Shown here: positions 32,325 through 39,997 of the stretch, piece after piece
Layout of the letters: each line of letters begins with the position of its first letter
How positions within the stretch are numbered: the stretch's first letter is position 1
From: an uncultured Oscillospiraceae bacterium
GTDB taxonomy: Bacteria > Bacillota > Clostridia > Oscillospirales > Oscillospiraceae
DNA: 64,000 bases
Assembly (NCBI GenBank): GCA_934613505.1
Contig: CAKTTB010000004.1
Span: forward strand, 1 to 64,000
Direction of reading: 5' to 3'
Position numbers and translations under genes: made by a program
Notes under the pieces: generated by a model
Database searches by the model: none
The model's input: the letters and a program-made list of their open reading frames with translations, nothing else
Told to the model about the DNA's origin: nothing

Positions 32325-32403
32325 CAGAATCACCTCCTTTCAGAGGTGAGGCAAAACCGCCTATCGCTGTGTTGGAGCCTTGGGGTTCAAAAGAACCACA
32401 TTC

Positions 32404-32432
32404 AGTCTACCATATCCCGAACAAAATGTCAA
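32404..32432 (-). promoter_or_regulatory. Peptide mRNA promoter, unit 2
   Basis: Minus strand: TTGACA (32427-32432), 17 bases, TAGACT (32404-32409); weaker -10 than the opposing promoter. Confidence 0.65.
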
Positions 32433-32436
32433 TTAT

Positions 32437-32465
32437 CGCCGCCCATCCGGGCGGCGTGACTTTTT
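32437..32465 (+). terminator. Terminator after the repeat area
   Basis: CGCCGCCC and GGGCGGCG form an 8-bp stem, then TGACTTTTT. It separates unit 2 from the next gene. Confidence 0.65.
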
Positions 32466-32466
32466 C

Positions 32467-32495
32467 TTGCATTTTCCGTGCCGGCCTGATATGAT
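32467..32495 (+). promoter_or_regulatory. Promoter six bases before an ATG (leaderless start)
   Basis: TTGCAT (32467-32472), 17 bases, TATGAT (32490-32495). The first ATG is at 32502, where transcription itself should begin, and no ribosome site is visible. Confidence 0.6.
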
Positions 32496-32501
32496 AAACA
32501 C

Positions 32502-33923
32502 ATGTATATGAAGAAGAGAGTTGCTTACTATGTCAGCCGGAGGAGCGTGCTTATCTGGCTGGCGGCACTGGCGATGGTGGCTTCGGCGGCGCTCCGCATT
32601 GCAAATGTCTGCGGGAAAGGCGCGGACGCAAGGACGATGTGGCTTCTGGTTGTGCTGCCGGTTGCGGGCTGCCTGTTCTATGTGCTGAATATTCTGTGTG
32701 ACGGCAAGGAACGGCTTTACCGGTCTTCCATTCCCGTCATGCTGCTGACGCTTTACTACGGCATCAAGATCAGCATGAGCGGCATGCCGATCTGGCTGAT
32801 CTTTGTCTGCTGGGTCGCGTATCTGGCCGTCGCTGCGTTCTATACCGTGACGGTCAGCGGCCTGATCAAGAGTACCGTTCCGCTTCTGCTGCTGCTCCTT
32901 GCGGCCCTCGGCGTGCTGTGCGCCATGCACAAGACGGCGTTCGCCCGCGGCAGCTGGGATCAGCTGCGCCAGACGCTGCCGGATATGCTGTTTTTGCTGG
33001 GCGGCATTCTGACGCTCTTCGGCACGGGCATTTATCTGGACGGAGGCTATCATCCCACCTGGGGCGACCGGCCGGACGGCCGCAAGCTCCGCACGCTCGA
33101 CCCGATGACGGTCGTGGCAAACTATATCATGCCGGTTCGCTGCGGTGCGTCGAACTGCATCCATGAAACGGTCGAAATTTCGGCCATCGAGCGCTATATC
33201 CGTGAAAAGCGCAAGCAGGGCTACACCAGCTTCGGCATGACGCATGTGTTCCTTGCCGCCTATGTGCAGTGCGTGGCCAAATATCCTGCGCTCAACCGCT
33301 TCCTCTCCGGCCAGCAGGTCTATAGCCGCGGCGACGATATCCAGTTCTGCATGGTCGTCAAGACCGAGATGGACACGAGCGCGCCGGAATCCATCATGAA
33401 GCTGCACCTCAAGCCCACCGATGGCATCGAGGAAATCTATCAGAAGGTCAACGACGGCATCCGCGCCATTCAGGGGCAGGCCATCGGCGGCAGCGACTTT
33501 GACAAGACGGCCAAGGCCCTCTCGCTCATTCCGGGCGTGCTGTTCAAGTTTGTGGTCTGGGTGCTGAAGACCATGGATTATTTCGGCCTGCTGCCGAAGT
33601 TCCTGCTGGAAGTCAGCCCGTTCCATGCGTCGATCTTCTTTACCTCCATGGGCTCCCTCGGTATCCCGCCGATCGTGCATCACCTGTACGACTTCGGCAA
33701 CATGCCGGTGTTCGTCTCCTTTGGCTGCAAACGCCACAAAAATGAAGTCCTCGACGACGGCACCGTCGTCCGCCGCAAGTATATCGACTACACCGTCAAC
33801 ACCGACGAGCGCATCTGCGACGGCTTCTACTATGCGACCACGCTCAAGCACCTCAAGCGGCTGCTGTCCCGTCCCGAGCTGCTGGACAAGCCGCCCGCAG
33901 CGGTCAACCACGACATCGAGTGA
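32502..33923 (+). CDS. Membrane protein with acyltransferase (E2-like) domain
   Basis: A 473-residue protein. Residues 1-175 hold about six hydrophobic helices; residues about 195-455 resemble the catalytic domain of 2-oxo acid dehydrogenase E2/CAT enzymes (MTHVFLAAYVQCVAKYPALNRFL, then a C-terminal DERICDGFYYATTLKHL). In active E2 enzymes the last motif has His in place of Glu (H-x-x-x-D-G), so the catalytic His seems lost. Function unknown; a membrane-tethered acyl-binding role is possible. The start is probably leaderless. Confidence 0.72.
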   Translation: MYMKKRVAYYVSRRSVLIWLAALAMVASAALRIANVCGKGADARTMWLLVVLPVAGCLFYVLNILCDGKERLYRSSIPVMLLTLYYGIKISMSGMPIWLIFVCWVAYLAVAAFYTVTVSGLIKSTVPLLLLLLAALGVLCAMHKTAFARGSWDQLRQTLPDMLFLLGGILTLFGTGIYLDGGYHPTWGDRPDGRKLRTLDPMTVVANYIMPVRCGASNCIHETVEISAIERYIREKRKQGYTSFGMTHVFLAAYVQCVAKYPALNRFLSGQQVYSRGDDIQFCMVVKTEMDTSAPESIMKLHLKPTDGIEEIYQKVNDGIRAIQGQAIGGSDFDKTAKALSLIPGVLFKFVVWVLKTMDYFGLLPKFLLEVSPFHASIFFTSMGSLGIPPIVHHLYDFGNMPVFVSFGCKRHKNEVLDDGTVVRRKYIDYTVNTDERICDGFYYATTLKHLKRLLSRPELLDKPPAAVNHDIE

Positions 33924-33941
33924 CCGTACCCATATAGATCC

Positions 33942-33974
33942 AGCAGTCCCGGCTTTTGCCGGGACTGCTTTTTC
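33942..33974 (+). terminator. Intrinsic terminator
   Basis: AGCAGTCCCGGC / GCCGGGACTGCT with a TTTT loop, then TTTTT. Confidence 0.9.
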
Positions 33975-34075
33975 AAACATTACAAATTGTTTCCGCAAGT
34001 TCACATAATCACGAAAAAACCGCATTCTGACGGACAAACCGGGCAAAATAAATCCAAAATATGCGAAACTGTCCA

Positions 34076-34104
34076 TTGACGAATGCGCGTCAATCCGCTA
34101 TGAT
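34076..34104 (+). promoter_or_regulatory. Promoter of the SH3-like lipoprotein gene
   Basis: TTGACG (34076-34081), 17 bases, TATGAT (34099-34104), with an 88-base leader. Confidence 0.75.
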
Positions 34105-34191
34105 GGTGACGCTGGGAAAGCAGCAAACAAAGAGAGGTCTTAGCCCCGCCGTCCCATTCCCGGGCAAGCGGCGGAGCCATGAGGAGGATAT

Positions 34192-35478
34192 ATGAAAAAG
34201 ATTTCTATCATTCTGGCGGCGCTGGTTCTGGTGCTGCTGTGCGGCTGCGCCGCCGACCCTGCGCCCGTGCAGGATCAGGATGAAGCGGAACAGGCCGCCG
34301 CGGAGCCGGTTCGCGTCGCGACGTTTACCGCGGATATTCTTTCTGCCGGCGGCGATATGCTGATGGTCTCGCCCGAGTCGGGCAGCTTCGCCGACGCTTC
34401 GGCGACCTCCGTCGCCGTCCAGCTGGCCGAGGGACTGGTGCCGACCGGCGCAGACGGCTGGCCGATCGCTATTTCCGAGCTTTCGCCGGAGCTGTGCGTG
34501 GATATCACGTATCTCGGCGACCCCACGCCGGGCGACCCGGCGGAGGTGATCGCTGTGGCCATCCGCGTCGTGCCGGACGAGGACGTGACACCGGTGCAGC
34601 CCGACCCGACTCCTGCGCAGCCGGTCGAACCGCAGCCGGAGGAGCCGGTCTATGAACCGTTCACCACCATCGAACTGCCCATTCAGGACGCCGTCCCCGC
34701 GAAGATCCCGTATGACGGCCTGACGCTCTATGGCTTCCAGGCGGTCCGCACGGAGATCGTCAGCCGCGGCGAAGCCGATCTGGACGGCTGCGGCACCCCG
34801 GAGGAGGTTCAGATACTGCGTATCTGGGATCAGTACGACCAGCAGTCGTTCATCCTGCGCGTGCAGAAGGACGACGAGATCTTTGACACCGGCATGGTCG
34901 AGCAGAGCAGCTATCCGCCCAGCTTCAACGCCCATGTCTGGCTGGCCGATCTGGACGCCGACGGCTATCCCGAGATCTATTTCTGCGGAGACATGGCCAG
35001 CGACGATTATGTGCTGAATGTCTGGTCGTTCAAATCCGGCGCGCCGGAGCTGATCCCCATTGACGGCGAGCAGTATCTGGAGGCGGAAATTCTGGACATC
35101 TCCGACGGCAGTCTGCAGCTCGAGAGCACGCAGGATGTGCTCGGCTCCTATCAGGCGGTCCGCGCCTATGTCCTGTGCGACGGCGAGCTGCGTCCGCTTG
35201 GCGATGCATGGCAGATCGTCCCGGCCAACACCAGCTATTCCAGACTGTCCGTTGTCATGGAGTTGCCGGTCACGCTGGACGACGGCACACAGACCACGTT
35301 CCCGCAGGGCACCGTCCTGCAGGTCACGGGCACCGACGGCAAAAGCTTTGTCGACGTCGTTACCGAGGACGGAACGGCTGGCCGCGTCTACATTGAAAAG
35401 CCGGAAGGCGATTGGCAATGGTATATTAACGGCGAGCCGGAGCTCAGTTATTTTGAGTTGGTGCCCTACGCCGGATAA
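34192..35478 (+). CDS. Lipoprotein with DxDxDG segment and SH3-like C-terminus
   Basis: A 428-residue secreted lipoprotein: the signal peptide ends LLCGC (Cys near residue 18). An acidic linker and a Pro/Gln-rich hinge (about 125-150) lead to a domain with WLADLDADGYPEIYF, a calcium-loop-like DxDxDG of the FG-GAP/VCBS type. The last 90 residues resemble a bacterial SH3 domain (TVLQVTGTDGKSFVDV). Both point to cell-wall or surface binding. GAGGAGGATAT precedes the ATG. Exact role unknown. Confidence 0.75.
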   Translation: MKKISIILAALVLVLLCGCAADPAPVQDQDEAEQAAAEPVRVATFTADILSAGGDMLMVSPESGSFADASATSVAVQLAEGLVPTGADGWPIAISELSPELCVDITYLGDPTPGDPAEVIAVAIRVVPDEDVTPVQPDPTPAQPVEPQPEEPVYEPFTTIELPIQDAVPAKIPYDGLTLYGFQAVRTEIVSRGEADLDGCGTPEEVQILRIWDQYDQQSFILRVQKDDEIFDTGMVEQSSYPPSFNAHVWLADLDADGYPEIYFCGDMASDDYVLNVWSFKSGAPELIPIDGEQYLEAEILDISDGSLQLESTQDVLGSYQAVRAYVLCDGELRPLGDAWQIVPANTSYSRLSVVMELPVTLDDGTQTTFPQGTVLQVTGTDGKSFVDVVTEDGTAGRVYIEKPEGDWQWYINGEPELSYFELVPYAG

Positions 35479-35509
35479 CAGGACTTGCGCAAAGATCGGA
35501 TTTCCGGTA

Positions 35510-35640
35510 TAATAATACAGGGCGCGCCGCGGATCTGCCCGCGGCGCGCCCTGACTGGTTTTGGTTGGTTGTGTAAAAAGCACGTGCCTACTGCATCGCA
35601 TCAACTCCTTTCATGGACAAACGGCACTGTTTATCGATTT
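35510..35640 (-). ncRNA. Candidate small RNA
   Basis: Minus-strand promoter TTGAAA (35669-35674), 16 bases, TATAAT (35647-35652); expected transcript about 130 nt ending after the 15-bp hairpin at 35518-35553. It carries AAAGGAG (35605-35611) followed 8 bases later by ATG CAG TAG, a two-codon frame. Could be an sRNA or a minimal-ORF leader. The longer open frame running on into the lipoprotein gene is judged spurious. Confidence 0.45.
35518..35553. terminator. 15-bp perfect hairpin after the lipoprotein gene
   Basis: CAGGGCGCGCCGCGG and CCGCGGCGCGCCCTG pair perfectly around ATCTGC. Followed by GACTGGTTTTGG on the plus strand and TATTATTATA on the minus strand, so it may end both transcripts. 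Confidence 0.7.
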
Positions 35641-35646
35641 GTATCT

Positions 35647-35674
35647 ATTATACATCAAATTGTAACCATTTCAA
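35647..35674 (-). promoter_or_regulatory. Promoter of the candidate small RNA
   Basis: TTGAAA, 16 bases, TATAAT on the minus strand, with no annotated gene reading left from it. Confidence 0.65.
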
Positions 35675-35720
35675 GCCGCCAATCCTGAAGAATCTATGAA
35701 GAATAAGCGGGAGGACATCC

Positions 35721-36245
35721 ATGGGACAGGAGAATAACAGCTGGTTTGCCAGAAACCGGGGATTGGTCTTCGGATTTGCGATCGCGATCCTGATCCTCAA
35801 CGTCATTGTACTGATCCTCGTGCCGACGCAGACGCCCATCTCCATCGAGCAGACCGTTACGGAATACGCGCTGGACGATGAGGGCTTCGCCGTGGAGCAT
35901 ACCGTGACGCTCACCGGTACGCTGACCAAGAGTATGATCCACAAGAATATGTTCATCGGCTCGCTGACCATCTCAGGCGTCGACGGCATGGAGCAGCCGT
36001 ATCCGCTGGAGCTGACGCGGGAGAATGGCCGCTGGTGCGGCCTTCATGAGCAGGACACGTCGCCCATCTATGCCATCTTTGCGGACAAGAATTTTGGCTC
36101 CGTCCTGATCGTCCTCTGGGAGAGCCGGGAGGACGGCAGCACGTCCATGTCCTCGGCTGCGGCCCATTTCCTTGCGCCGGGTACGTCAAACCGCCGCGCG
36201 GCCCTTACGAGATTCCAGGAATATCCTCTATTTACGGTATCCTGA
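35721..36245 (+). CDS. Membrane-anchored hypothetical protein
   Basis: 174 residues: polar head (13), one transmembrane helix (about 15-34, VFGFAIAILILNVIVLILV), then an extracytoplasmic beta-rich domain. No family recognised. GGGAGG lies 6 bases before ATG. The middle (GTLTKSMIHKNMFIGSLTI) and the paired Trp/Cys (RWCGLHEQ) are the most distinctive parts. Confidence 0.65.
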   Translation: MGQENNSWFARNRGLVFGFAIAILILNVIVLILVPTQTPISIEQTVTEYALDDEGFAVEHTVTLTGTLTKSMIHKNMFIGSLTISGVDGMEQPYPLELTRENGRWCGLHEQDTSPIYAIFADKNFGSVLIVLWESREDGSTSMSSAAAHFLAPGTSNRRAALTRFQEYPLFTVS

Positions 36246-36290
36246 CCAAAAATAGAGCCTATAGTTTGTTTATTTTGTTTAATCCTACGC

Positions 36291-36319
36291 TTGATTTTTT
36301 GACCCCGACAGCGTATACT
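36291..36319 (+). promoter_or_regulatory. Promoter of the HPr-like gene
   Basis: TTGATT (36291-36296), 17 bases, TATACT (36314-36319). Confidence 0.65.
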
Positions 36320-36371
36320 GCAACCGTAAATGAGATCAAAGAACTGAAAAATTGCATGGGAGGCAATGAAC

Positions 36372-36623
36372 ATGAAACTGAAGAACATCAAAGAAGTCGA
36401 ACAATTCCGCAAGGTCGTCCACGAGTGCGAGGGCGATGTGTACCTCAAGAGCCAGGAAGGCGACGTTTTTAACCTCAAGAGCGCACTGAGCGAGTATATC
36501 GCGCTGGGTCAGCTCCTGGGCGAGCAGGGCGACAACCTTGAGCTGTTTGCCGACAAGCACGAAGACGAGGCTCGCCTCATCAGATTCCTGACGGAGCTGG
36601 ATAAGGAAAACGGCAAAGCGTAA
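36372..36623 (+). CDS. Small HPr-like protein
   Basis: 83 residues starting MKLKNIKEVEQF. The pattern (beta start, VVHECEGDVYLKSQEGDVFNLKSALSEY, then a helix) follows the HPr fold, but the phosphorylatable His of HPr is absent at the expected position, so sugar-transport phosphotransfer is unlikely. I prefer ATG 36372 over 36366 because GGGAGG is 8 bases from the former and only 2 from the latter. Confidence 0.6.
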   Translation: MKLKNIKEVEQFRKVVHECEGDVYLKSQEGDVFNLKSALSEYIALGQLLGEQGDNLELFADKHEDEARLIRFLTELDKENGKA

Positions 36624-36644
36624 TTGAATCCTCAGATAAACAGA

Positions 36645-36682
36645 AACGGCTCTGTTCCAACCGGAACAGAGCCGTTCGTTTT
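36645..36682 (+). terminator. Terminator of the HPr-like gene
   Basis: AACGGCTCTGTTCC / GGAACAGAGCCGTT, 14 bp perfect, then CGTTTT. Confidence 0.9.
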
Positions 36683-36783
36683 CAAACCGCTGGCGCAGCC
36701 AGCACCGTTTGATGCGTGGTCGTAAAACAAGCTCATGGAGCGTATCGGTACAGATACGCTCCATTTCTCATGCCAGCATGCTG

Positions 36784-36905
36784 CTTGTCTCTCCCTCTGG
36801 GAGAGCGGTCACCGAAGGTGACTGAGAGGGCTTGACAGGCGCGGCCGACGGGTGTCCTCTCCGTCTTCGCTTCGCTCAGCCACCGCTCCCAGAGGGAGAG
36901 ACAAG
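36784..36905. repeat. Complete 122-bp MITE-like element
   Basis: Ends CTTGTCTCTCCC and GGGAGAGACAAG are a perfect 12-bp inverted repeat, each with a subterminal hairpin. The interior matches the 27569 units (GGTCACCGAAGGTGACTGAG, then CCTCTCCGTCTTCGCTTCGC). It lies between the HPr-like gene and the hydantoinase gene; nothing else is seen in 36683-37003 except the next repeat. Confidence 0.85.
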
Positions 36906-36919
36906 GGATGCTCAGATGA

Positions 36920-36985
36920 AACAGGAACAGGCACAGCTGAGGATCCTGCTGTGCCTGTTAATTGTCTGATGCAGCTCGCTCATTC
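36920..36985. repeat. Second copy of the 5555 hairpin element
   Basis: AACAGGCACAG (36926-36936) pairs with CTGTGCCTGTT (36949-36959). The following TGTCTGATGCAGCTCGCTCATTC matches the copy at 5602-5630. Confidence 0.65.
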
Positions 36986-37003
36986 GGAACAGGGCGTTTT
37001 ATC

Positions 37004-38377
37004 TTACAGCATACCGGGCTTGCGGGGGATATAGACGCCGGCGGGGCCGAGCTTCGGCACGCCGTTTTCGGCGGCCAGTTGGCCACGCAGATAGACCTGC
37101 GCGATCGAGCCGCGCGTCCGGAAGCCCTCATACGGGGTGTAGCCGGCAGCGGAATGCTGGCTTTCGGCGGTGATGACGGCATCGGCTTCGGGGTCATAGA
37201 CGACGATATCCGCGTCGCTGCCGACGGCCAGAACGCCCTTGCGCGGGTATGCGCCGTACAGACGGGCGGGATTCTCCGACAGAAGGGCGCACATCTGCTC
37301 CTTCGTGATGCGGCCCGCGGCGACACCTGCGGTATAGAGCAGCACGCCGCGCGTCTCCACGCCGGGCAGACCACCGGGGATCTTCGTGAAATCGCCCTTG
37401 CCGGCGTCCTTCTGCTGCAGGGTGAAGCTGCAGTGGTCGGTGGAGATGGTCTGGATGGTGCCGTTGGCCAGCGCCTTCCAAAGGACCTCCTGGTCCTCCT
37501 TCTTGCGCATCGGGGGCGCGCAGATATAGCGGGCAGAGGCGGAATATTCCTCCTGATAATAAACGCTGTCGTCCAGCAGCAGGTAATGCGGGCAGGTCTC
37601 AACGTAGACCTTCTGGCCGCGCGTGCGCGCCTGCATGACCTCGGCCAGCGCTTCCTTCGTACTCAGATGGACAATGACGATGGGCGTGTCCGCGACCTGC
37701 GTGATGCGCAGCAGATGCGCGACCGCTTCCGCCTCCAGCGGGTTCGGGCGGCATTCGGGGTGCGACGACGGTGCAGTTTTGCCGGCGGCCTTATGCTCGG
37801 CGATCAGCGCGTCGATGACGCCTGCGTTTTCGCAGTGGACGCCCGCAATACCGCCGTATTTTTTCAGCTCCTGCAAGGCATAGAACATATCCTGATCGCC
37901 GATCATCATGGCAGGGTAGGTCATATACATCTTGAACGATGGGATACCGGCTGCAAACATGGCGGGGATCTCCGCCTTGATACCTTCGTTCCAGTCGTCG
38001 ATGGTCATGTGGAAGCTGTAATCGCAGCTCGAGCGGCCGTCGGCCTTTTTGTGCCAGAGATCGAGGCCGTAGCCCAGCGTCTCACCTTTGTTGGGGCAGG
38101 CAAAGTCGATGACCATGGTCGTGCCGCCGCAGACGGCGCTGCGCGTGCCGGATTCAAAATCGTCGGCCGTGGTGGTGTTGCAGACGTCGAGATCAAAATG
38201 CGTGTGGGCGTCGATAAAGCCCGGGAAGAGCAGCTTGCCGCTGACGTCCACGACGGTGGCCCCGTCCGCGGACAGATGTTCGCCGATCTGGACGATGGTT
38301 TCCCCGTCGATCAGAAGATCGGCGACACGGGAACCGGCTGCGGAGACGATGGTGCCGCCTTTGAGTAACGTTTTCAT
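37004..38377 (-). CDS. Dihydropyrimidinase / hydantoinase family amidohydrolase
   Basis: Hydrolyses a cyclic amide such as dihydropyrimidine or hydantoin. The 457-residue TIM barrel shows metal ligands in DAHTHFD (around residue 57), the carboxylated Lys in SFKMYMTYP, a His in HCENAG, one in VIVHLS and the Asp of STDHCSF. I start at 38377 (MKTLLKGGTI), with GAAAGGAAG upstream. The next genes upstream on the same strand are dut and nrdG; with dut it suggests pyrimidine turnover. Confidence 0.88.
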   Translation of the reverse strand: MKTLLKGGTIVSAAGSRVADLLIDGETIVQIGEHLSADGATVVDVSGKLLFPGFIDAHTHFDLDVCNTTTADDFESGTRSAVCGGTTMVIDFACPNKGETLGYGLDLWHKKADGRSSCDYSFHMTIDDWNEGIKAEIPAMFAAGIPSFKMYMTYPAMMIGDQDMFYALQELKKYGGIAGVHCENAGVIDALIAEHKAAGKTAPSSHPECRPNPLEAEAVAHLLRITQVADTPIVIVHLSTKEALAEVMQARTRGQKVYVETCPHYLLLDDSVYYQEEYSASARYICAPPMRKKEDQEVLWKALANGTIQTISTDHCSFTLQQKDAGKGDFTKIPGGLPGVETRGVLLYTAGVAAGRITKEQMCALLSENPARLYGAYPRKGVLAVGSDADIVVYDPEADAVITAESQHSAAGYTPYEGFRTRGSIAQVYLRGQLAAENGVPKLGPAGVYIPRKPGML

Positions 38378-38453
38378 GTAATTCTTCCTTTCTGCATAGA
38401 GTCCGGGACCCGGACGGTCCCACGCTGCGCGGCGGTACGGCCGCGTTGGTTTT

Positions 38454-38885
38454 TTACTTGACGCCGGTGGAGCCGAAGCCGCCGCGGTCCGTTTCGCTGA
38501 GCGTCTCGCATTCCTCAAACGTGATAGGAGGCTGGACCTCGTAGATGCGGAACTGACAGATGCGGTCGCCCTTTTCCAGGACGGTGTCGCGCGTGGCATA
38601 GACCGGGAGCTTCCATTCGTCGTTCGTGCCGCAGTAGCTGTTGTCGATCACGCCGACGGAGTTGGCCTGCAGGATGCCCCAGCGCTTGAACGTGGACGAG
38701 CGCGGCACGGTCCGCGCCTCATAGCCCTCCGGCAGCTGCATGGACACGCCCAGCGGAACAAGGGCAAATTCGCCCGCGTGCAGCTGCATGGTCTGCGCGC
38801 AGTAAAGGTCGATCCAGTCGCCCTTTTCGGTTTTCTGCAGGCGGGGCAGATCGTCGGAAAAATAATGGATCTTGATGGTGGGCAT
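38454..38885 (-). CDS. dut: dUTP diphosphatase
   Basis: Hydrolyses dUTP to dUMP, keeping uracil out of DNA. The 143-residue trimeric-type enzyme has motif 2 PRSSTFKRWG, motif 3 GVIDNSYCG with the catalytic Asp, motif 4 KGDRICQFR and the C-terminal P-loop-like motif 5 RGGFGSTG. Motif 1 is a variant (GDWIDLYC). It follows nrdG by 9 bases. Confidence 0.92.
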   Translation of the reverse strand: MPTIKIHYFSDDLPRLQKTEKGDWIDLYCAQTMQLHAGEFALVPLGVSMQLPEGYEARTVPRSSTFKRWGILQANSVGVIDNSYCGTNDEWKLPVYATRDTVLEKGDRICQFRIYEVQPPITFEECETLSETDRGGFGSTGVK

Positions 38886-38894
38886 GGCTTCCTC

Positions 38895-39422
38895 CTATTG
38901 CCGCTCGTCCCATAGGACGATCTGGCCGGTTTTGAGACTTGCGGGGACGTCGATGAGACGCTGGTTGGACGAGCCGCGGAAGCGCAGGCTCAGGTTCTTC
39001 TGCGCGGCGATGAACGGTCCGTCGACCAGCACGTCGAGATACGACAAAAGCGCCTGCGTGATCTCCCACGGGCCGAGCCTTTTTGCCAGAATGTCCCGGT
39101 CGAACAGGTATCCGGTGAAGGACCAGATGGATTTTTCGGGGTATTTTGCCTTGATCCTGCGGGAAAGCTCCAGCAGGGCCGGCTGATTCTCCGGCTCGAA
39201 CGGCTCGCCGCCGAGATACGTGATGCCGCGGATATAGCCGGGCGCCAGCAGGGCGAGGATCTGCGCCATGACGGCCTCGTCAAACGGTTTGCCATAGGCA
39301 AAATCCCATGTTTCGGGGTTGAAGCAATCCTTGCAGTGGTGCCGGCAGCCGGAAACGAACAGGCTCACGCGCACGCCGGGGCCGTTGGCAATGTCGCAGG
39401 ATTTGATCGTCGCATAGTTCAT
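38895..39422 (-). CDS. nrdG: Anaerobic ribonucleotide reductase activating protein
   Basis: Radical-SAM activase that makes the glycyl radical on NrdD. The 175 residues have the cluster motif CRHHCKDC (around residue 26), FNPETWDF and YLGGEP. Partner nrdD is not in the window. The pairing with dut fits deoxynucleotide supply in an anaerobe. Confidence 0.94.
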   Translation of the reverse strand: MNYATIKSCDIANGPGVRVSLFVSGCRHHCKDCFNPETWDFAYGKPFDEAVMAQILALLAPGYIRGITYLGGEPFEPENQPALLELSRRIKAKYPEKSIWSFTGYLFDRDILAKRLGPWEITQALLSYLDVLVDGPFIAAQKNLSLRFRGSSNQRLIDVPASLKTGQIVLWDERQ

Positions 39423-39483
39423 GGCAGAGCCCCCCTTTTTTTCTTTATGGTATCACGGGCGGGGAAGCTTTGCAAGAGAAAAC

Positions 39484-39521
39484 AACCGGCATGCGCCTTT
39501 CAAAAGAAGCGCATGCCGGTT
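39484..39521. terminator. Hairpin between nrdG and the aconitase X genes
   Basis: AACCGGCATGCGC / GCGCATGCCGGTT, 13 bp; on the minus strand GTTTTC follows, so it can end the aconitase X transcript. Confidence 0.75.
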
Positions 39522-39538
39522 TTCCCAAAAGTCAGTTT

Positions 39539-39997
39539 TCACAAAGCGGCGGTTTCTTCCACCGTTACAAGGCCGTCCGGGCCGATGGTGATGGACATGC
39601 CGTCCTTCACATAGGTGAGAAATTCCTCGCCCAGCGAGTCGACGACCGGCATTTTGCCCGGCTGGAGCCACACGTCGGCGAGGATTGCCCCCGCGGCCGC
39701 CAGAGAGTCGATGGGATTGGCGAACAGCATGCATGCCGGCTGCCGGTCCATCGCGCAGGCGCAGTAGAGGACAAGTCCGCCGGTGGTCGAGCCGATGGTC
39801 TGCGGCAGGCACAGCGCCTTGCCGGCCATAGGCTTGCCATAGAGATCGGGGTTATTCTGGTCGCCGCATTTGGCGGTCTTGTCACCGAACTGCAGCGATT
39901 TTTGGAACGATGCGAGCGTGTTGAGTCCGCCGTGCGACACAAGCGCCTCCGCCTGCGCGCAGCCGGGCGTCACGACGCGGCCATGGAAGGTTCTCAT
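39539..39997 (-). CDS. Aconitase X swivel subunit (DUF126)
   Basis: A 152-residue small subunit starting MRTFHGRVVTPGCAQAEALVS, a typical AcnX swivel domain, with PQTIGSTTGGLVLY. It pairs with the catalytic subunit encoded just upstream (4-base ATGA overlap). The complex dehydrates a hydroxy acid in this family, for example cis-3-hydroxy-L-proline in bacteria. Confidence 0.88.
   Translation of the reverse strand: MRTFHGRVVTPGCAQAEALVSHGGLNTLASFQKSLQFGDKTAKCGDQNNPDLYGKPMAGKALCLPQTIGSTTGGLVLYCACAMDRQPACMLFANPIDSLAAAGAILADVWLQPGKMPVVDSLGEEFLTYVKDGMSITIGPDGLVTVEETAAL

Larger units (their letters stand above)
32133..32432. other. Convergent peptide/antisense RNA unit, copy 2
   Basis: Also exactly 300 bp, 321 bp downstream of copy 1 in the same orientation. 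Outer arms AAGGCTCC (32172-32179) and GGAGCCTT (32374-32381) differ from copy 1 but remain complementary, as do GCGGTTTT (32187-32194) and AAAACCGC (32353-32360). The central hairpin is at 32234-32263. Paired changes between the copies are direct evidence for conserved RNA structure. Confidence 0.7.

Noticed and set aside
31812..32432. 6S RNA or a plasmid par/fst-type locus as the identity of the tandem units.
   Set aside because: The region is split by convergent promoters and a peptide gene, unlike 6S. The repeats are inverted rather than direct as in par/fst, and the peptide is unrelated to Fst.
34090..35604. A 504-codon minus-strand frame starting near the candidate small RNA.
   Set aside because: It has a ribosome site by chance of the small RNA, but it is antisense to a lipoprotein gene along its whole length and crosses a strong hairpin.
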